Source: an uncultured Microbacterium sp. (GTDB taxonomy: Bacteria; Actinomycetota; Actinomycetes; Actinomycetales; Microbacteriaceae). From it: a stretch of 16,796 nucleotides of DNA. A model generated the notes under the pieces. The model was not told the origin of the DNA. It ran no database searches and was given only the letters and a program-made list of their open reading frames with translations. The stretch is from contig CANSLE010000019.1 in assembly GCA_947647645.1 (NCBI GenBank), positions 1-16,796 on the forward strand, read 5' to 3'. Position 1 is the first letter of the stretch. Each line of letters starts with the position of its first letter. Shown piece after piece: positions 7,328-14,029 of the stretch. A program made the position numbers and the translations under genes.

Positions 7328-7414
7328 TTCAGGCATGCCCTCCCCGACACCCGCGTCGACGCGCTCGCCTCCTTCGACGCGAACCTCGTGTACGTAGGGC
7401 CTGAGACAGCCTGA
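7328..7414 (+). pseudogene. Coding-like orphan 3' fragment between convergent operons
   Basis: In one plus-strand frame this stretch reads 28 codons, with G or C in the third position in 24 of them, and then stops at TGA. The peptide reads FRHALPDTRVDALASF and continues to DANLVYVGPETA, which has the look of real protein rather than a shadow frame. No start codon or ribosome site fits, and upstream the frame runs back into the qcrB terminator. It could be the tail of a deleted gene, or chance in a GC-rich intergenic region. I do not recognise the family. The phosphatase stop lies 9 nt beyond on the other strand. Confidence 0.25.
7352..7363. repeat. 12-bp perfect palindrome in the operon junction
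   Basis: CGCGTCGACGCG is its own reverse complement; the half-site CGACGCG recurs at 7375-7381. It lies in the only sizeable gene-free gap of the window (7253-7422, 170 nt), between the qcrB terminator and the phosphatase stop. Its position at the 3' ends of both operons argues against an ordinary operator, and it also falls inside the coding-like fragment, so it may mean nothing. Confidence 0.3.
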
Positions 7415-7418
7415 GACG
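7399..7418. repeat. Tandem 10-nt direct repeat
   Basis: GCCTGAGACA is followed at once by GCCTGAGACG, a two-copy direct repeat with one difference, ending 4 nt before the phosphatase stop codon on the opposite strand. It looks like a small slippage duplication; no function is evident. Confidence 0.4.
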
Positions 7419-7422
7419 ATGG

Positions 7423-8217
7423 TCAGCCCGCGAGGGCGTCCACGCCTTCCGCAAAGCGATCGGCCGCGGCCCCGGCGAAGGTGACGGTCTCCTGCCGTCG
7501 GGCGACGGCGACGACATCGGCCACCACGGCGGTGACGTTGTCGCGGGAACCTGCCTGCAGGGCTGCGGCCACCATCACGGAGGCCGCCGCTTGGGGGTCC
7601 GTCTCCGCCCGCAGGACGTCGGCGATGGCGTCGTCCGGCAGATAGTCGCTCACACCGTCACTGCAGAGCAGCCACCGATCGCCTCGCACGCCGACGTGCT
7701 CACTCACGCGCACGAGATCGGAGGCATCACCGCGCAAGGAAGCGGTGATGATATTGCGCCGCGGGTGCGCCATCGCGTCTTCCTCGCGGACAAGGCCATG
7801 ATCCACCAGCACCTGGACGAACGAGTCATCGCGGGTCTGCCGAACGAGGTGGCCGTCTCGGATCAGGTACGCACGAGAATCCCCGGTGTGCGCGAGGAGG
7901 AGAGCACCGGCGCGACTGAGCCAGAGGCCGGTGAAGGTGGTCGCCATCCCCGCGAGCGACGGATCTCGCCGCACATGCGCACCCAGATCCCAATTCGCGA
8001 TGCGCACACGCGTGGCGAGTTCGTCCGCGTCGTCCAGGCCGGAACCGCTGGCGACGAGTCGGTGCAGAAACGCTGCGGATGCGAGGTCACCGGCGGGGCC
8101 ACCGCCGACCCCATCGGCGACGCCGGCTCCCCACGCCGAGACGAACGCGGCATCCTGATTGACGTCGCGAAAGCCGCCGACGTCACTGCAGACGCCGGCC
8201 CGAAGGGAGAGAGCCAT
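7423..8217 (-). CDS. PP2C-family protein serine/threonine phosphatase
   Basis: This 264-residue protein is a metal-dependent (PPM/PP2C) phosphatase that removes phosphate from Ser or Thr of proteins. The motifs are DVGGFRDVNQD at 12-22, VADGVGGG at 33-40, HTGDSRAYL at 110-118, LCSDGVSDYL at 184-193 and SRDNVTAVV at 224-232; the metal-binding aspartates D35, D187 and D226 are present. There is no membrane helix or sensory domain, unlike mycobacterial PstP, so it should be cytoplasmic. It starts 19 nt after the ctaF stop (ATG at 8217; a GTG directly before it at 8220 is also possible), without a clear ribosome site, so it is probably cotranslated with the oxidase operon. No Ser/Thr kinase is in the window. 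Whether it acts on the respiratory chain is inference from position only. Confidence 0.9.
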   Translation of the reverse strand: MALSLRAGVCSDVGGFRDVNQDAAFVSAWGAGVADGVGGGPAGDLASAAFLHRLVASGSGLDDADELATRVRIANWDLGAHVRRDPSLAGMATTFTGLWLSRAGALLLAHTGDSRAYLIRDGHLVRQTRDDSFVQVLVDHGLVREEDAMAHPRRNIITASLRGDASDLVRVSEHVGVRGDRWLLCSDGVSDYLPDDAIADVLRAETDPQAAASVMVAAALQAGSRDNVTAVVADVVAVARRQETVTFAGAAADRFAEGVDALAG

Positions 8218-8236
8218 CACAGCCGAGGGGCGATGT

Positions 8237-8671
8237 TCAGCGCGCGAAATACCCGCGGTAGTACTCGAACACCCAGCCGACGATCGCGATCACGAAGACG
8301 CCGAGCCCGATCGGCAGCAGGAACGTGCCGACGGCGAGTCCGAGGATGCCGAGCGCCGCGGAGAACGCGAGCACCAGAGGCCACCAGGACCAGGGGCTGA
8401 ACTCGCCCACCTCGGGGTCTCCGTCGTCGATGTCCGCCATCAGCGAGTCCTCGGGCAGCTCGCCGCCCTGGGCGCGGTGGACGCGGTCCACGTAGAAGCC
8501 GATCATCGCGGCCATGAACACGCTGAAGAGCAGCGCCACGCTACCGACCCACTCGACCGCGTGGAACCACGGGCGGTCGGAGTGCTCGATGATGTTCCAG
8601 CCCGTGTAGAGGCCGAAGCAGAGCAGGAAGAAGCCGGCGAGGATCCACCAGAGGTTGACGTTGGTCTTCAC
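8237..8671 (-). CDS. ctaF: Cytochrome aa3 oxidase subunit IV, actinobacterial type
   Basis: CtaF is a small accessory subunit of the actinobacterial aa3 oxidase. The 144 residues form two pairs of membrane helices, about 7-26 and 38-60, then 96-115 and 117-136, joined by an acidic cytoplasmic or external loop (DSLMADIDDGD at 75-85). No cofactor ligand is expected or seen. The C-terminus EYYRGYFAR is typical of the family. It starts with GTG at 8671, directly after the TAA of ctaD with no base between, and GAAGG 8 nt upstream serves as ribosome site. The placement after ctaC and ctaD and the helix pattern make the assignment secure; in mycobacteria ctaF also follows ctaC. Confidence 0.93.
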   Translation of the reverse strand: MKTNVNLWWILAGFFLLCFGLYTGWNIIEHSDRPWFHAVEWVGSVALLFSVFMAAMIGFYVDRVHRAQGGELPEDSLMADIDDGDPEVGEFSPWSWWPLVLAFSAALGILGLAVGTFLLPIGLGVFVIAIVGWVFEYYRGYFAR

Positions 8672-10435
8672 TTACTTGACCTTCCCCTCGGCCGTGTCCA
8701 TCACGGGCGCGTCCGGAGCGTCCTTCGCCGGGCCCACACCGACCGGCAGCGCCGCCTCGGGATGGTTCAGATCGAACGCGGGACGCTCGCTGCGGATACG
8801 CGGGATCGACGTGAAGTTGTGGCGCGGCGGCGGGCAGCTGGTGGCCCATTCGAGGGAGCCACCGTAGCCCCAGGGGTCGTTGACCGTCACGCGCGGCGCC
8901 TTGCGCGAGGTGATCCACACGTTCAGGAAGAACGGGATCATCGAAGCGCCGAGGATCATCGCACCGATGGTGGAGACCTGGTTCTGCCACGTCCAGCCGT
9001 CGGCCGCCGAGTAGTCGGCGTAGCGGCGTACCATGCCGTCCACGCCCAGCCAGTGCTGGATGAGGAACGTCATGTGGAACCCGACGAACAGCATCCAGAA
9101 GTGCACCATGCCCAGACGCTCGTTGAGCATGCGCCCGGTCCACTTCGGCCACCAGAAGTAGAAGCCGGCGAACATCGCGAACACCACGGTGCCGAAGACC
9201 ACGTAGTGGAAGTGCGCGACCACGAAGTACGAGTCGGAGAGGTGGAAGTCCAGCGGCGGCGAGGCGAGGATGACGCCGGTGAGACCACCGAAGACGAACG
9301 ACACGAGGAAGCCGAGGGAGAACACCATCGGCGTCTCGAACGTGACCGATCCGCGCCACAGGGTGCCGATCCAGTTGAAGATCTTCACTCCCGTCGGGAC
9401 GGCGATCAGCATCGTCATCAGGGCGAAGAACGGCAACAGCACCGATCCGGTGACGTACATGTGGTGAGCCCACACCGAGACGGACAGGGCGGCGATCGCG
9501 ATCGTCGCGTAGACCAGGGTCTTGTACCCGAAGATCGGCTTCCGGCTGAACACCGGGAAGATCTCCGAGACGATGCCGAAGAACGGCAGCGCGATGATGT
9601 AGACCTCAGGGTGGCCGAAGAACCAGAACAGGTGCTGCCACAGGAGCACGCCCCCGTTGGCGGGATCGTAGATGTGCGCGCCGAGAACACGGTCAGCGGC
9701 AGCGGCGAGGATCGCCGAGGCCAGCACGGGGAAGGCCATGAGGATCAGGATGCTGGTGACCAGCGTGTTCCACGAGAAGATCGGCAGGCGCCACATCGTC
9801 ATTCCCGGTGCGCGCATGGTGATGATCGTCGTGATGAAGTTCACCGCGCCCAGGATGGTCCCGAAGCCCGACATGCCGAGGCCCAGCATCCAGAGATTGC
9901 CACCCGCACCGGGTGAGAACGTGGCCCCGGCCAGCGGCTGATAGGCGAACCAGCCGAACGCGGCCGCACCCTGCGGCGTCAGGAAGCCGGCGACGGCGAT
10001 GACCGAGCCGAACACGAAGAGCCAGAGCGCGAAGGCGTTCAGGCGCGGGAACGCGACGTCGGGCGCGCCGATCTGCAGCGGCAGGATCGCGTTCGCGAAG
10101 CCTGCGAACAGCGGGGTCGCGAACATGAGCAGCATGATCGTGCCGTGCATCGTGAAGAGCTGGTTGTACTGCTCCTTCGTCGGAAGGATCTGCATTCCCG
10201 GCTCGAACAACTCCGCGCGGATGATGAGGGCCATCACACCGCCGAGGAGGAAGAAGATCACCGAGGCGATGAGGTACATGTACCCGATCGTCTTGTGGTC
10301 GGTGGAGGTGATCCACTTGACGATGATGTTGCCCTTCTGGGCCACACGGGTCGAGCTCATGAGCGCGGCCTGACGCGGCGGCAGCGTGGCAGGGCGGGCA
10401 GAGCTCTCGCCCTGGGTAGGAAGCGTCGTCGCCAT
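8672..10435 (-). CDS. ctaD: Cytochrome aa3 oxidase subunit I
   Basis: CtaD is the catalytic subunit that reduces oxygen to water and pumps protons. The 587 residues carry about twelve membrane helices. The ligands are all present: H97 and H410 for haem a, H408 for haem a3, and H275, H324 and H325 for CuB, with Y279 in GHPEVY at 274-279 for the His-Tyr crosslink. Proton-path residues are D126 and N133 (D channel), E277, and K351 in VPTGVKIFNW (K channel), so it is an A1-type pumping oxidase. The ATG at 10435 overlaps the ctaC stop by one base (TGATG), with AAGGGA 8 nt upstream. In M. tuberculosis ctaD is unlinked to ctaC; here it lies between ctaC and ctaF. Confidence 0.97.
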   Translation of the reverse strand: MATTLPTQGESSARPATLPPRQAALMSSTRVAQKGNIIVKWITSTDHKTIGYMYLIASVIFFLLGGVMALIIRAELFEPGMQILPTKEQYNQLFTMHGTIMLLMFATPLFAGFANAILPLQIGAPDVAFPRLNAFALWLFVFGSVIAVAGFLTPQGAAAFGWFAYQPLAGATFSPGAGGNLWMLGLGMSGFGTILGAVNFITTIITMRAPGMTMWRLPIFSWNTLVTSILILMAFPVLASAILAAAADRVLGAHIYDPANGGVLLWQHLFWFFGHPEVYIIALPFFGIVSEIFPVFSRKPIFGYKTLVYATIAIAALSVSVWAHHMYVTGSVLLPFFALMTMLIAVPTGVKIFNWIGTLWRGSVTFETPMVFSLGFLVSFVFGGLTGVILASPPLDFHLSDSYFVVAHFHYVVFGTVVFAMFAGFYFWWPKWTGRMLNERLGMVHFWMLFVGFHMTFLIQHWLGVDGMVRRYADYSAADGWTWQNQVSTIGAMILGASMIPFFLNVWITSRKAPRVTVNDPWGYGGSLEWATSCPPPRHNFTSIPRIRSERPAFDLNHPEAALPVGVGPAKDAPDAPVMDTAEGKVK

Positions 10436-11340
10436 CAGTGTTGTCCCTTGGATTCGGTGGAGGCGCCCGTGCCCGGGAAGTTCTGCAGCCGGTCGTAAGC
10501 CTTGTTGATGTCGCCGGTCTGGCCGGCGGCACGCAGGCTCGCCAGGTAGGACTGGTATTCGGCGGGCTCCACGACCTTGACCTTGAAGAGCATCATCGAG
10601 TGGTACTGGCCACAGAGCTCGGCACACTTGCCGTCGTACTCCCCGACGCGCGTCGGCGTGAAGGACCAGTAGTTGTCCTTGCCGATGTACATGTCCTTCT
10701 TGTAGAGGAAGTCGACGATCCAGAAGGAGTGGATCACGTCGCGCGACGTGAGCTTGATCTTGACGGTCTCGTTGACGGGGAGCACGAGGGTCGGGAGCTC
10801 GCTCGTGATGTCGCCCTTGGTGTTGGTCTGCGCCTGGACGCCCATGGTCCAGACCGCGTCCTGGCCGGCCTGGCAGTCGGCCTTGTTGTCGTTGTACTGG
10901 AAGTCCCACGCCCACTGCTTGCCGATGGCCGTGACGCAGACATCGGGGTTGTCGTACTGCGTCTCCAGCACGGCCTGGTCACGGGCGGTGAACGCGAAGA
11001 AGCCCAGGACGAGGATCAGTGGCACGACCGTGTAGAAGATCTCGACGGGCATGTTGTAGCGCAACTGCACGGGCAGTCCCCGCTGACCGCGGCGACGACG
11101 GTAGGCGATCGCCGCCCACCCCATCAGCGCCCACGTGATGACACCGACCGCCAGGAGGACGATCCACGAGTTGACCCACAGCCCCGACACCATCTCGGTG
11201 TGGTTGGTGGCCTGTGTGCCGTCGTCGGTGAAGCCTGGCAGGAAGCCGTTCAGCTCGGTGGGGGTACATCCCGCGAGGGTGATCGCCGCAGCGATCCCGA
11301 TCGGGATGACGGCGAGCCGGAGTCGGCGTTTGACGCGCAC
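10435..11340 (-). CDS. ctaC: Cytochrome aa3 oxidase subunit II (CuA subunit), lipoprotein
   Basis: CtaC receives electrons from QcrC at its binuclear CuA centre and passes them to haem a. The 301 residues start with a lipoprotein signal peptide (lipobox LAGC at 22-25), followed by two membrane helices at about 55-80 and 98-119 and an exported cupredoxin domain. The CuA ligands are H204, C239, E241, C243, H247 and M250. Two further cysteines, C135 and C156, could form a disulfide in an extra loop. I start at the GTG at 11340, because AAGG lies 6 nt upstream and the basic signal peptide follows at once; the in-frame ATG 33 nt upstream would put a non-signal segment in front. It leads the operon ctaC-ctaD-ctaF-phosphatase. 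Confidence 0.95.
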   Translation of the reverse strand: MRVKRRLRLAVIPIGIAAAITLAGCTPTELNGFLPGFTDDGTQATNHTEMVSGLWVNSWIVLLAVGVITWALMGWAAIAYRRRRGQRGLPVQLRYNMPVEIFYTVVPLILVLGFFAFTARDQAVLETQYDNPDVCVTAIGKQWAWDFQYNDNKADCQAGQDAVWTMGVQAQTNTKGDITSELPTLVLPVNETVKIKLTSRDVIHSFWIVDFLYKKDMYIGKDNYWSFTPTRVGEYDGKCAELCGQYHSMMLFKVKVVEPAEYQSYLASLRAAGQTGDINKAYDRLQNFPGTGASTESKGQH

Positions 11341-11378
11341 GGTGCACCTTTCGGGGTCATGAAGGTCGAACACCGTTC

Positions 11379-11384
11379 AGTCTA
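11379..11384 (-). promoter_or_regulatory. Probable -10 box for ctaC-ctaD-ctaF
   Basis: TAGACT on the minus strand fits TAnnnT and would give a leader of about 32 nt that includes the ctaC ribosome site. No strong -35 box is seen 17 nt further up. Confidence 0.4.
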
Positions 11385-11433
11385 GGGCAACCTCCCACCC
11401 GATTCAGGCCATCCGCCCAGGATGCCTGCCACT

Positions 11434-11458
11434 ATCGGAGGGGTTTTTCCCGCCTGAT
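11434..11458 (-). terminator. Weak hairpin after erpA
   Basis: ATCGG and GGG on one side pair with CCC and CCTGAT on the other around TTTTT on the plus strand, with an internal mismatch and one wobble. It begins 18 nt beyond the erpA stop and could partly end erpA transcripts before ctaC. There is no T run on the minus strand, so readthrough into ctaC is possible. Confidence 0.25.
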
Positions 11459-11476
11459 CGGGGTCGACGGAACGCG

Positions 11477-11848
11477 TCAGTGGAAGCTGTCGCCACAGGC
11501 GCAGCTGCCGGCGGCGTTGGGGTTGTCGATAGTGAAACCCTGCTCGGAGATCGTGTCCTTGAAGTCGATCGTGGCGCCGTCCAGGTACGGCACCGACATG
11601 TCGTCGATGATGACCTCGACGCCGTCGAAGTCGACGGCCTGATCGCCGTCCAGGAACCGCTCGTCGAAGTAGAGCTGATAGATGAGGCCGGAGCAGCCGC
11701 CGGGCTGGACGGCGACGCGCAGACGCAGGTCATCACGTCCTTCCTGGTGCAGCAGGCTCTTGACCTTCTCCGCGGCGGCATCCGTCAGCAGCACGCCGTG
11801 CGCGGCCTGGGTCTCGTCGACAGGGGCGTTCGTGGCGATGTCGGTCAT
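11477..11848 (-). CDS. erpA: A-type iron-sulfur cluster carrier/insertion protein
   Basis: ErpA-type proteins carry [Fe-S] clusters from the assembly machinery to target enzymes. The 123 residues match the family length and include the three cluster cysteines: C52 in PGGCSGL (49-55) and C116 and C118 in the C-terminal SCACGDSF (115-122). The E. coli form ends CGCGSSF, so the spacing CxC is kept. GGAGAG lies 6 nt before the ATG. It lies upstream of ctaC on the same strand with a 136-nt gap; relatives sit near ctaC in mycobacteria and corynebacteria as I recall. A role in maturing the Rieske protein is an inference from context. The exact member (ErpA or a single general A-type protein) cannot be told apart. 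Confidence 0.88.
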   Translation of the reverse strand: MTDIATNAPVDETQAAHGVLLTDAAAEKVKSLLHQEGRDDLRLRVAVQPGGCSGLIYQLYFDERFLDGDQAVDFDGVEVIIDDMSVPYLDGATIDFKDTISEQGFTIDNPNAAGSCACGDSFH

Positions 11849-11906
11849 GGCACTCTCCGGAACCTCGTGATGATCGAAGCCGTTATCAGACGGCGGGTCA
11901 CGGTCG

Positions 11907-11912
11907 ATTCTA
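11907..11912 (-). promoter_or_regulatory. Probable -10 box for erpA
   Basis: TAGAAT on the minus strand is close to the ideal -10 sequence. It predicts a leader of about 50 nt that carries the GGAGAG ribosome site. No clear -35 box is visible in the GC-rich sequence upstream. Confidence 0.45.
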
Positions 11913-11943
11913 CGCCGCGGGCGCTCCGGCGGGCCGATCGACC

Positions 11944-13347
11944 TCAGTCGCCGGACGTCGACTGTCCGTCGAGGTCTTCGAGCAGCAGCGCCTCCGAGAC
12001 GAGGGCATGGCGGAACGTCTCGAGATGGAGCGACTCGTTCGGGCTGTGCGCCCGCGCGTGCGGGTCCTCGACGCCGGTCACGAGGATCTGTGCGCCCGGG
12101 AACTCACGCACCAGGTCCGCGATGAACGGGATCGATCCCCCGACCCCGATGTCGACGGGCGCGACGCCGTAGCCCTCATGGAGCGCGTCACGAGCGGCGG
12201 CGACGGCGGAACCGCTGGTATCGACGAGGAAGGCGTCTCCGCAATCCACGTCGCGGAAGGTGAGCTGGGCGCCGAACGGGGCGTGGGCGCGCAGATGCGC
12301 TTCGAGGGCCGCGTACGCCTCCCGAGCCGGCTGACCGGGGGCGACACGCATGCTGATGACGACCGAGACCTCCGGGGCGAGAGTGTTCGACGCGTTCTTC
12401 ACGCTCGGGGCGTCGATGCCCGTCACGGTGATGGCGGGCTTGTTCCAGATGCGGCTCAGGATGCTCCCCCGTCCGATCGGGCTCACGCCGTCGGGGAGCC
12501 CGGCCTCGTCGCGCAGGGTCTCCTCCGTGTAGTCGGGCGTCGCGGCATCCCTCTCGCTGAGGCCATCCACCGCGACGGCCCCCTCGTGGTCCCAGAGCGT
12601 CGAGAGCAGCGTGACGGTCGCGAGCATCGCATCAGGGACGGCGCCGCCGAACATGCCGGAGTGCGATGCGTGCTCGAGCGTACGCACCGTGAGCGTGAAG
12701 CGGGCGTTGCCACGCAACGACACCGTGAGGGCCGGGGTCACCGTGTCCCAGTTACCGGAGTCGGCGACGACGATGACGTCGGCGCGGAGCGCGTCGGCGT
12801 TGTCGGTGAGGAACTGCGCGAACGATGCGGAGCCCGCCTCCTCCTCCCCCTCGATGAACAGGTTCACGCCGAGGTCGAAGTCCGCACCGAGGGCGTCGAC
12901 GAGGGCACGGAGCGCACCGACATGCGCCATGATCCCGGCCTTGTCATCAGCCGCGCCCCGACCGTAGAGCCGACCGTCGCGGATGGTCGGCTCGAACGGT
13001 GCGCTCTGCCACAGTGCCTCATCACCCACCGGCTGCACGTCGTGGTGGGCGTAGAGCAGGATCGTCGGGCGCCCGTTTCGGGCCGGCCGCGTGGCGAGCA
13101 CCGCCGGCATCCCCTCCATGCCCGTCTCGGGAACGGTCGCGGTCTTCACCTCGACGCGCTCGAAGATGCCGAGGTCGTCGAGAAGTGCCTTCACCGCCTG
13201 GGCGCTGCGCGCCACCTCCGCATGATCGAATCCGGGGAACGCGACCGACGGGATGCGGACGAGACGCCCGAGATCGGCGAGGGCGGCGGGGACGACCGCC
13301 TCGGCGGCGTCGCGGACAGCGGTACGGCGGGACAGCTCCGAGCTCAT
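11944..13347 (-). CDS. M20-family dipeptidase
   Basis: This 467-residue enzyme belongs to the M20 di-zinc peptidases, close to the carnosinase/CNDP-like dipeptidases, and should hydrolyse dipeptides in the cytoplasm. The metal ligands are visible: H101 in HHDVQP (101-106), bridging D134 in GRGAADDKAG (129-138), E170 with the general base E169 in EGEEEAGS (166-173), D196 in VADSGNW, and H434 in ARAHSPNE (431-438). The dimerisation domain with HASHSG at 226-231 is inserted in the middle as usual. No signal peptide is seen. I start at the ATG at 13347, 7 nt after a TAAGAT box and with no ribosome site, so it is probably leaderless. It diverges from the DUF3043 gene. Its true substrate is unknown. 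Confidence 0.93.
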   Translation of the reverse strand: MSSELSRRTAVRDAAEAVVPAALADLGRLVRIPSVAFPGFDHAEVARSAQAVKALLDDLGIFERVEVKTATVPETGMEGMPAVLATRPARNGRPTILLYAHHDVQPVGDEALWQSAPFEPTIRDGRLYGRGAADDKAGIMAHVGALRALVDALGADFDLGVNLFIEGEEEAGSASFAQFLTDNADALRADVIVVADSGNWDTVTPALTVSLRGNARFTLTVRTLEHASHSGMFGGAVPDAMLATVTLLSTLWDHEGAVAVDGLSERDAATPDYTEETLRDEAGLPDGVSPIGRGSILSRIWNKPAITVTGIDAPSVKNASNTLAPEVSVVISMRVAPGQPAREAYAALEAHLRAHAPFGAQLTFRDVDCGDAFLVDTSGSAVAAARDALHEGYGVAPVDIGVGGSIPFIADLVREFPGAQILVTGVEDPHARAHSPNESLHLETFRHALVSEALLLEDLDGQSTSGD

Positions 13348-13352
13348 GCGGG

Positions 13353-13360
13353 TAATCTTA
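13353..13360. promoter_or_regulatory. Overlapping divergent -10 boxes between dipeptidase and DUF3043 genes
   Basis: The 8-mer TAATCTTA gives TAATCT on the plus strand (13353-13358) and TAAGAT on the minus strand (13360-13355). The minus-strand box lies 7 nt before the dipeptidase ATG, the leaderless spacing. The plus-strand box predicts a leader of about 57 nt before the GTG at 13422. No -35 boxes are evident. The two directions share the same melted region, so they would compete for RNA polymerase. Confidence 0.5.
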
Positions 13361-13421
13361 GGGGGCAGCCCTCGCGCCCCCTGCGCGCGCACCACCCGTG
13401 AAGACAACGAGGATCCACACC

Positions 13422-13979
13422 GTGGCCAAGAACCCCGCCGCCCCCGACGCCGCCGCCGTGCCCACCGGACCCGGCAAGCACCGCCCGACGCCCTCCCGCG
13501 CCGAGCAGGAGGCAGCCCGCAAGCGGCCCCTCGTCGCCGACACCAAGGAAGCGCGCGCACGCGCCAAGGCGGAGCTCGCGACGCAGCGTGAGAAGGCGCG
13601 CATCGGCATGGCCAACGGCGAGGATCGCTACCTCCCGATGCGGGACAAGGGCCCGCAGCGCCGCTTCGTGCGCGACGTCGTCGACGGCGGATGGCACGCG
13701 GGCGAGCTGCTCATGCCCCTCATGCTCATCGTGATCCTGCTCGCGCTCGTACCCAACACCGCGATCGTCTACTACGGCTTCATCGCCCTGTGGCTCTACA
13801 TCCTGCTCGTCGTCGTGGACATGATCATCACGAGCCGGCGCGTGAAGAAGCTGGCCCGCGAGAAGTTCGGCGATCGCATCGAGAAGGGCCTGGGCTGGTA
13901 CGGCGCGATGCGGACCATCCAGATGCGGTTCATGCGCCTGCCCAAGCCGCAGGTCAAGCGCGGCGGCCGCCCCGCCTGA
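13422..13979 (+). CDS. DUF3043-family membrane protein of unknown function
   Basis: This 185-residue protein has a long basic, alanine-rich cytoplasmic N-terminus with coiled-coil character (about 25-65), two membrane helices at about 95-111 and 114-137, and a basic C-terminus (GWYGAMRTIQMRF at 158-170, then LPKPQVKRG). This layout, with the conserved stretch DRYLPMRDKGP at 68-78, matches the actinobacterial DUF3043 family, for which I know no function. I start at the GTG at 13422 because GAGGA lies 9 nt upstream and the N-terminus MAKNPAAP fits the family; a GTG at 13398 would add eight residues without a ribosome site. Family members lie near erpA and ctaC in other Actinobacteria as I recall, which suggests an envelope or respiratory link, but that is only context. 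Confidence 0.85.
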   Translation: MAKNPAAPDAAAVPTGPGKHRPTPSRAEQEAARKRPLVADTKEARARAKAELATQREKARIGMANGEDRYLPMRDKGPQRRFVRDVVDGGWHAGELLMPLMLIVILLALVPNTAIVYYGFIALWLYILLVVVDMIITSRRVKKLAREKFGDRIEKGLGWYGAMRTIQMRFMRLPKPQVKRGGRPA

Positions 13980-13996
13980 GATCGCCGGGTTCGACC

Positions 13997-14029
13997 GCGC
14001 GCCGCCGGCTCTCAGCCTCGACGGCGCGC
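13997..14029. terminator. Possible shared terminator of the convergent DUF3043 gene and pyrD
   Basis: GCGCGCCG (13997-14004) and CGGCGCGC (14022-14029) form a perfect 8-bp stem, and GGC/GCC inside it (14007-14009 with 14015-14017) add a small inner stem. The pyrD stop codon is in the loop and the DUF3043 gene stop is 18 nt before the stem. No T run follows on either strand, so this is only plausible. Confidence 0.35.

Noticed and set aside
5375..7336. Very long open frame antisense to qcrB, and similar long antisense frames over qcrA, ctaD, ctaC and the dipeptidase gene
   Set aside because: These arise because stop codons are rare opposite G/C-ending codons. Their peptides are Arg, Ala, Gly and Asp rich with no domain, while the sense frames carry complete catalytic motifs.
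13361..13397. GGGGG and CCCCC runs in the dipeptidase/DUF3043 gap as a possible operator
   Set aside because: Only five bases pair, the rest does not match, and the gap is simply GC-rich.
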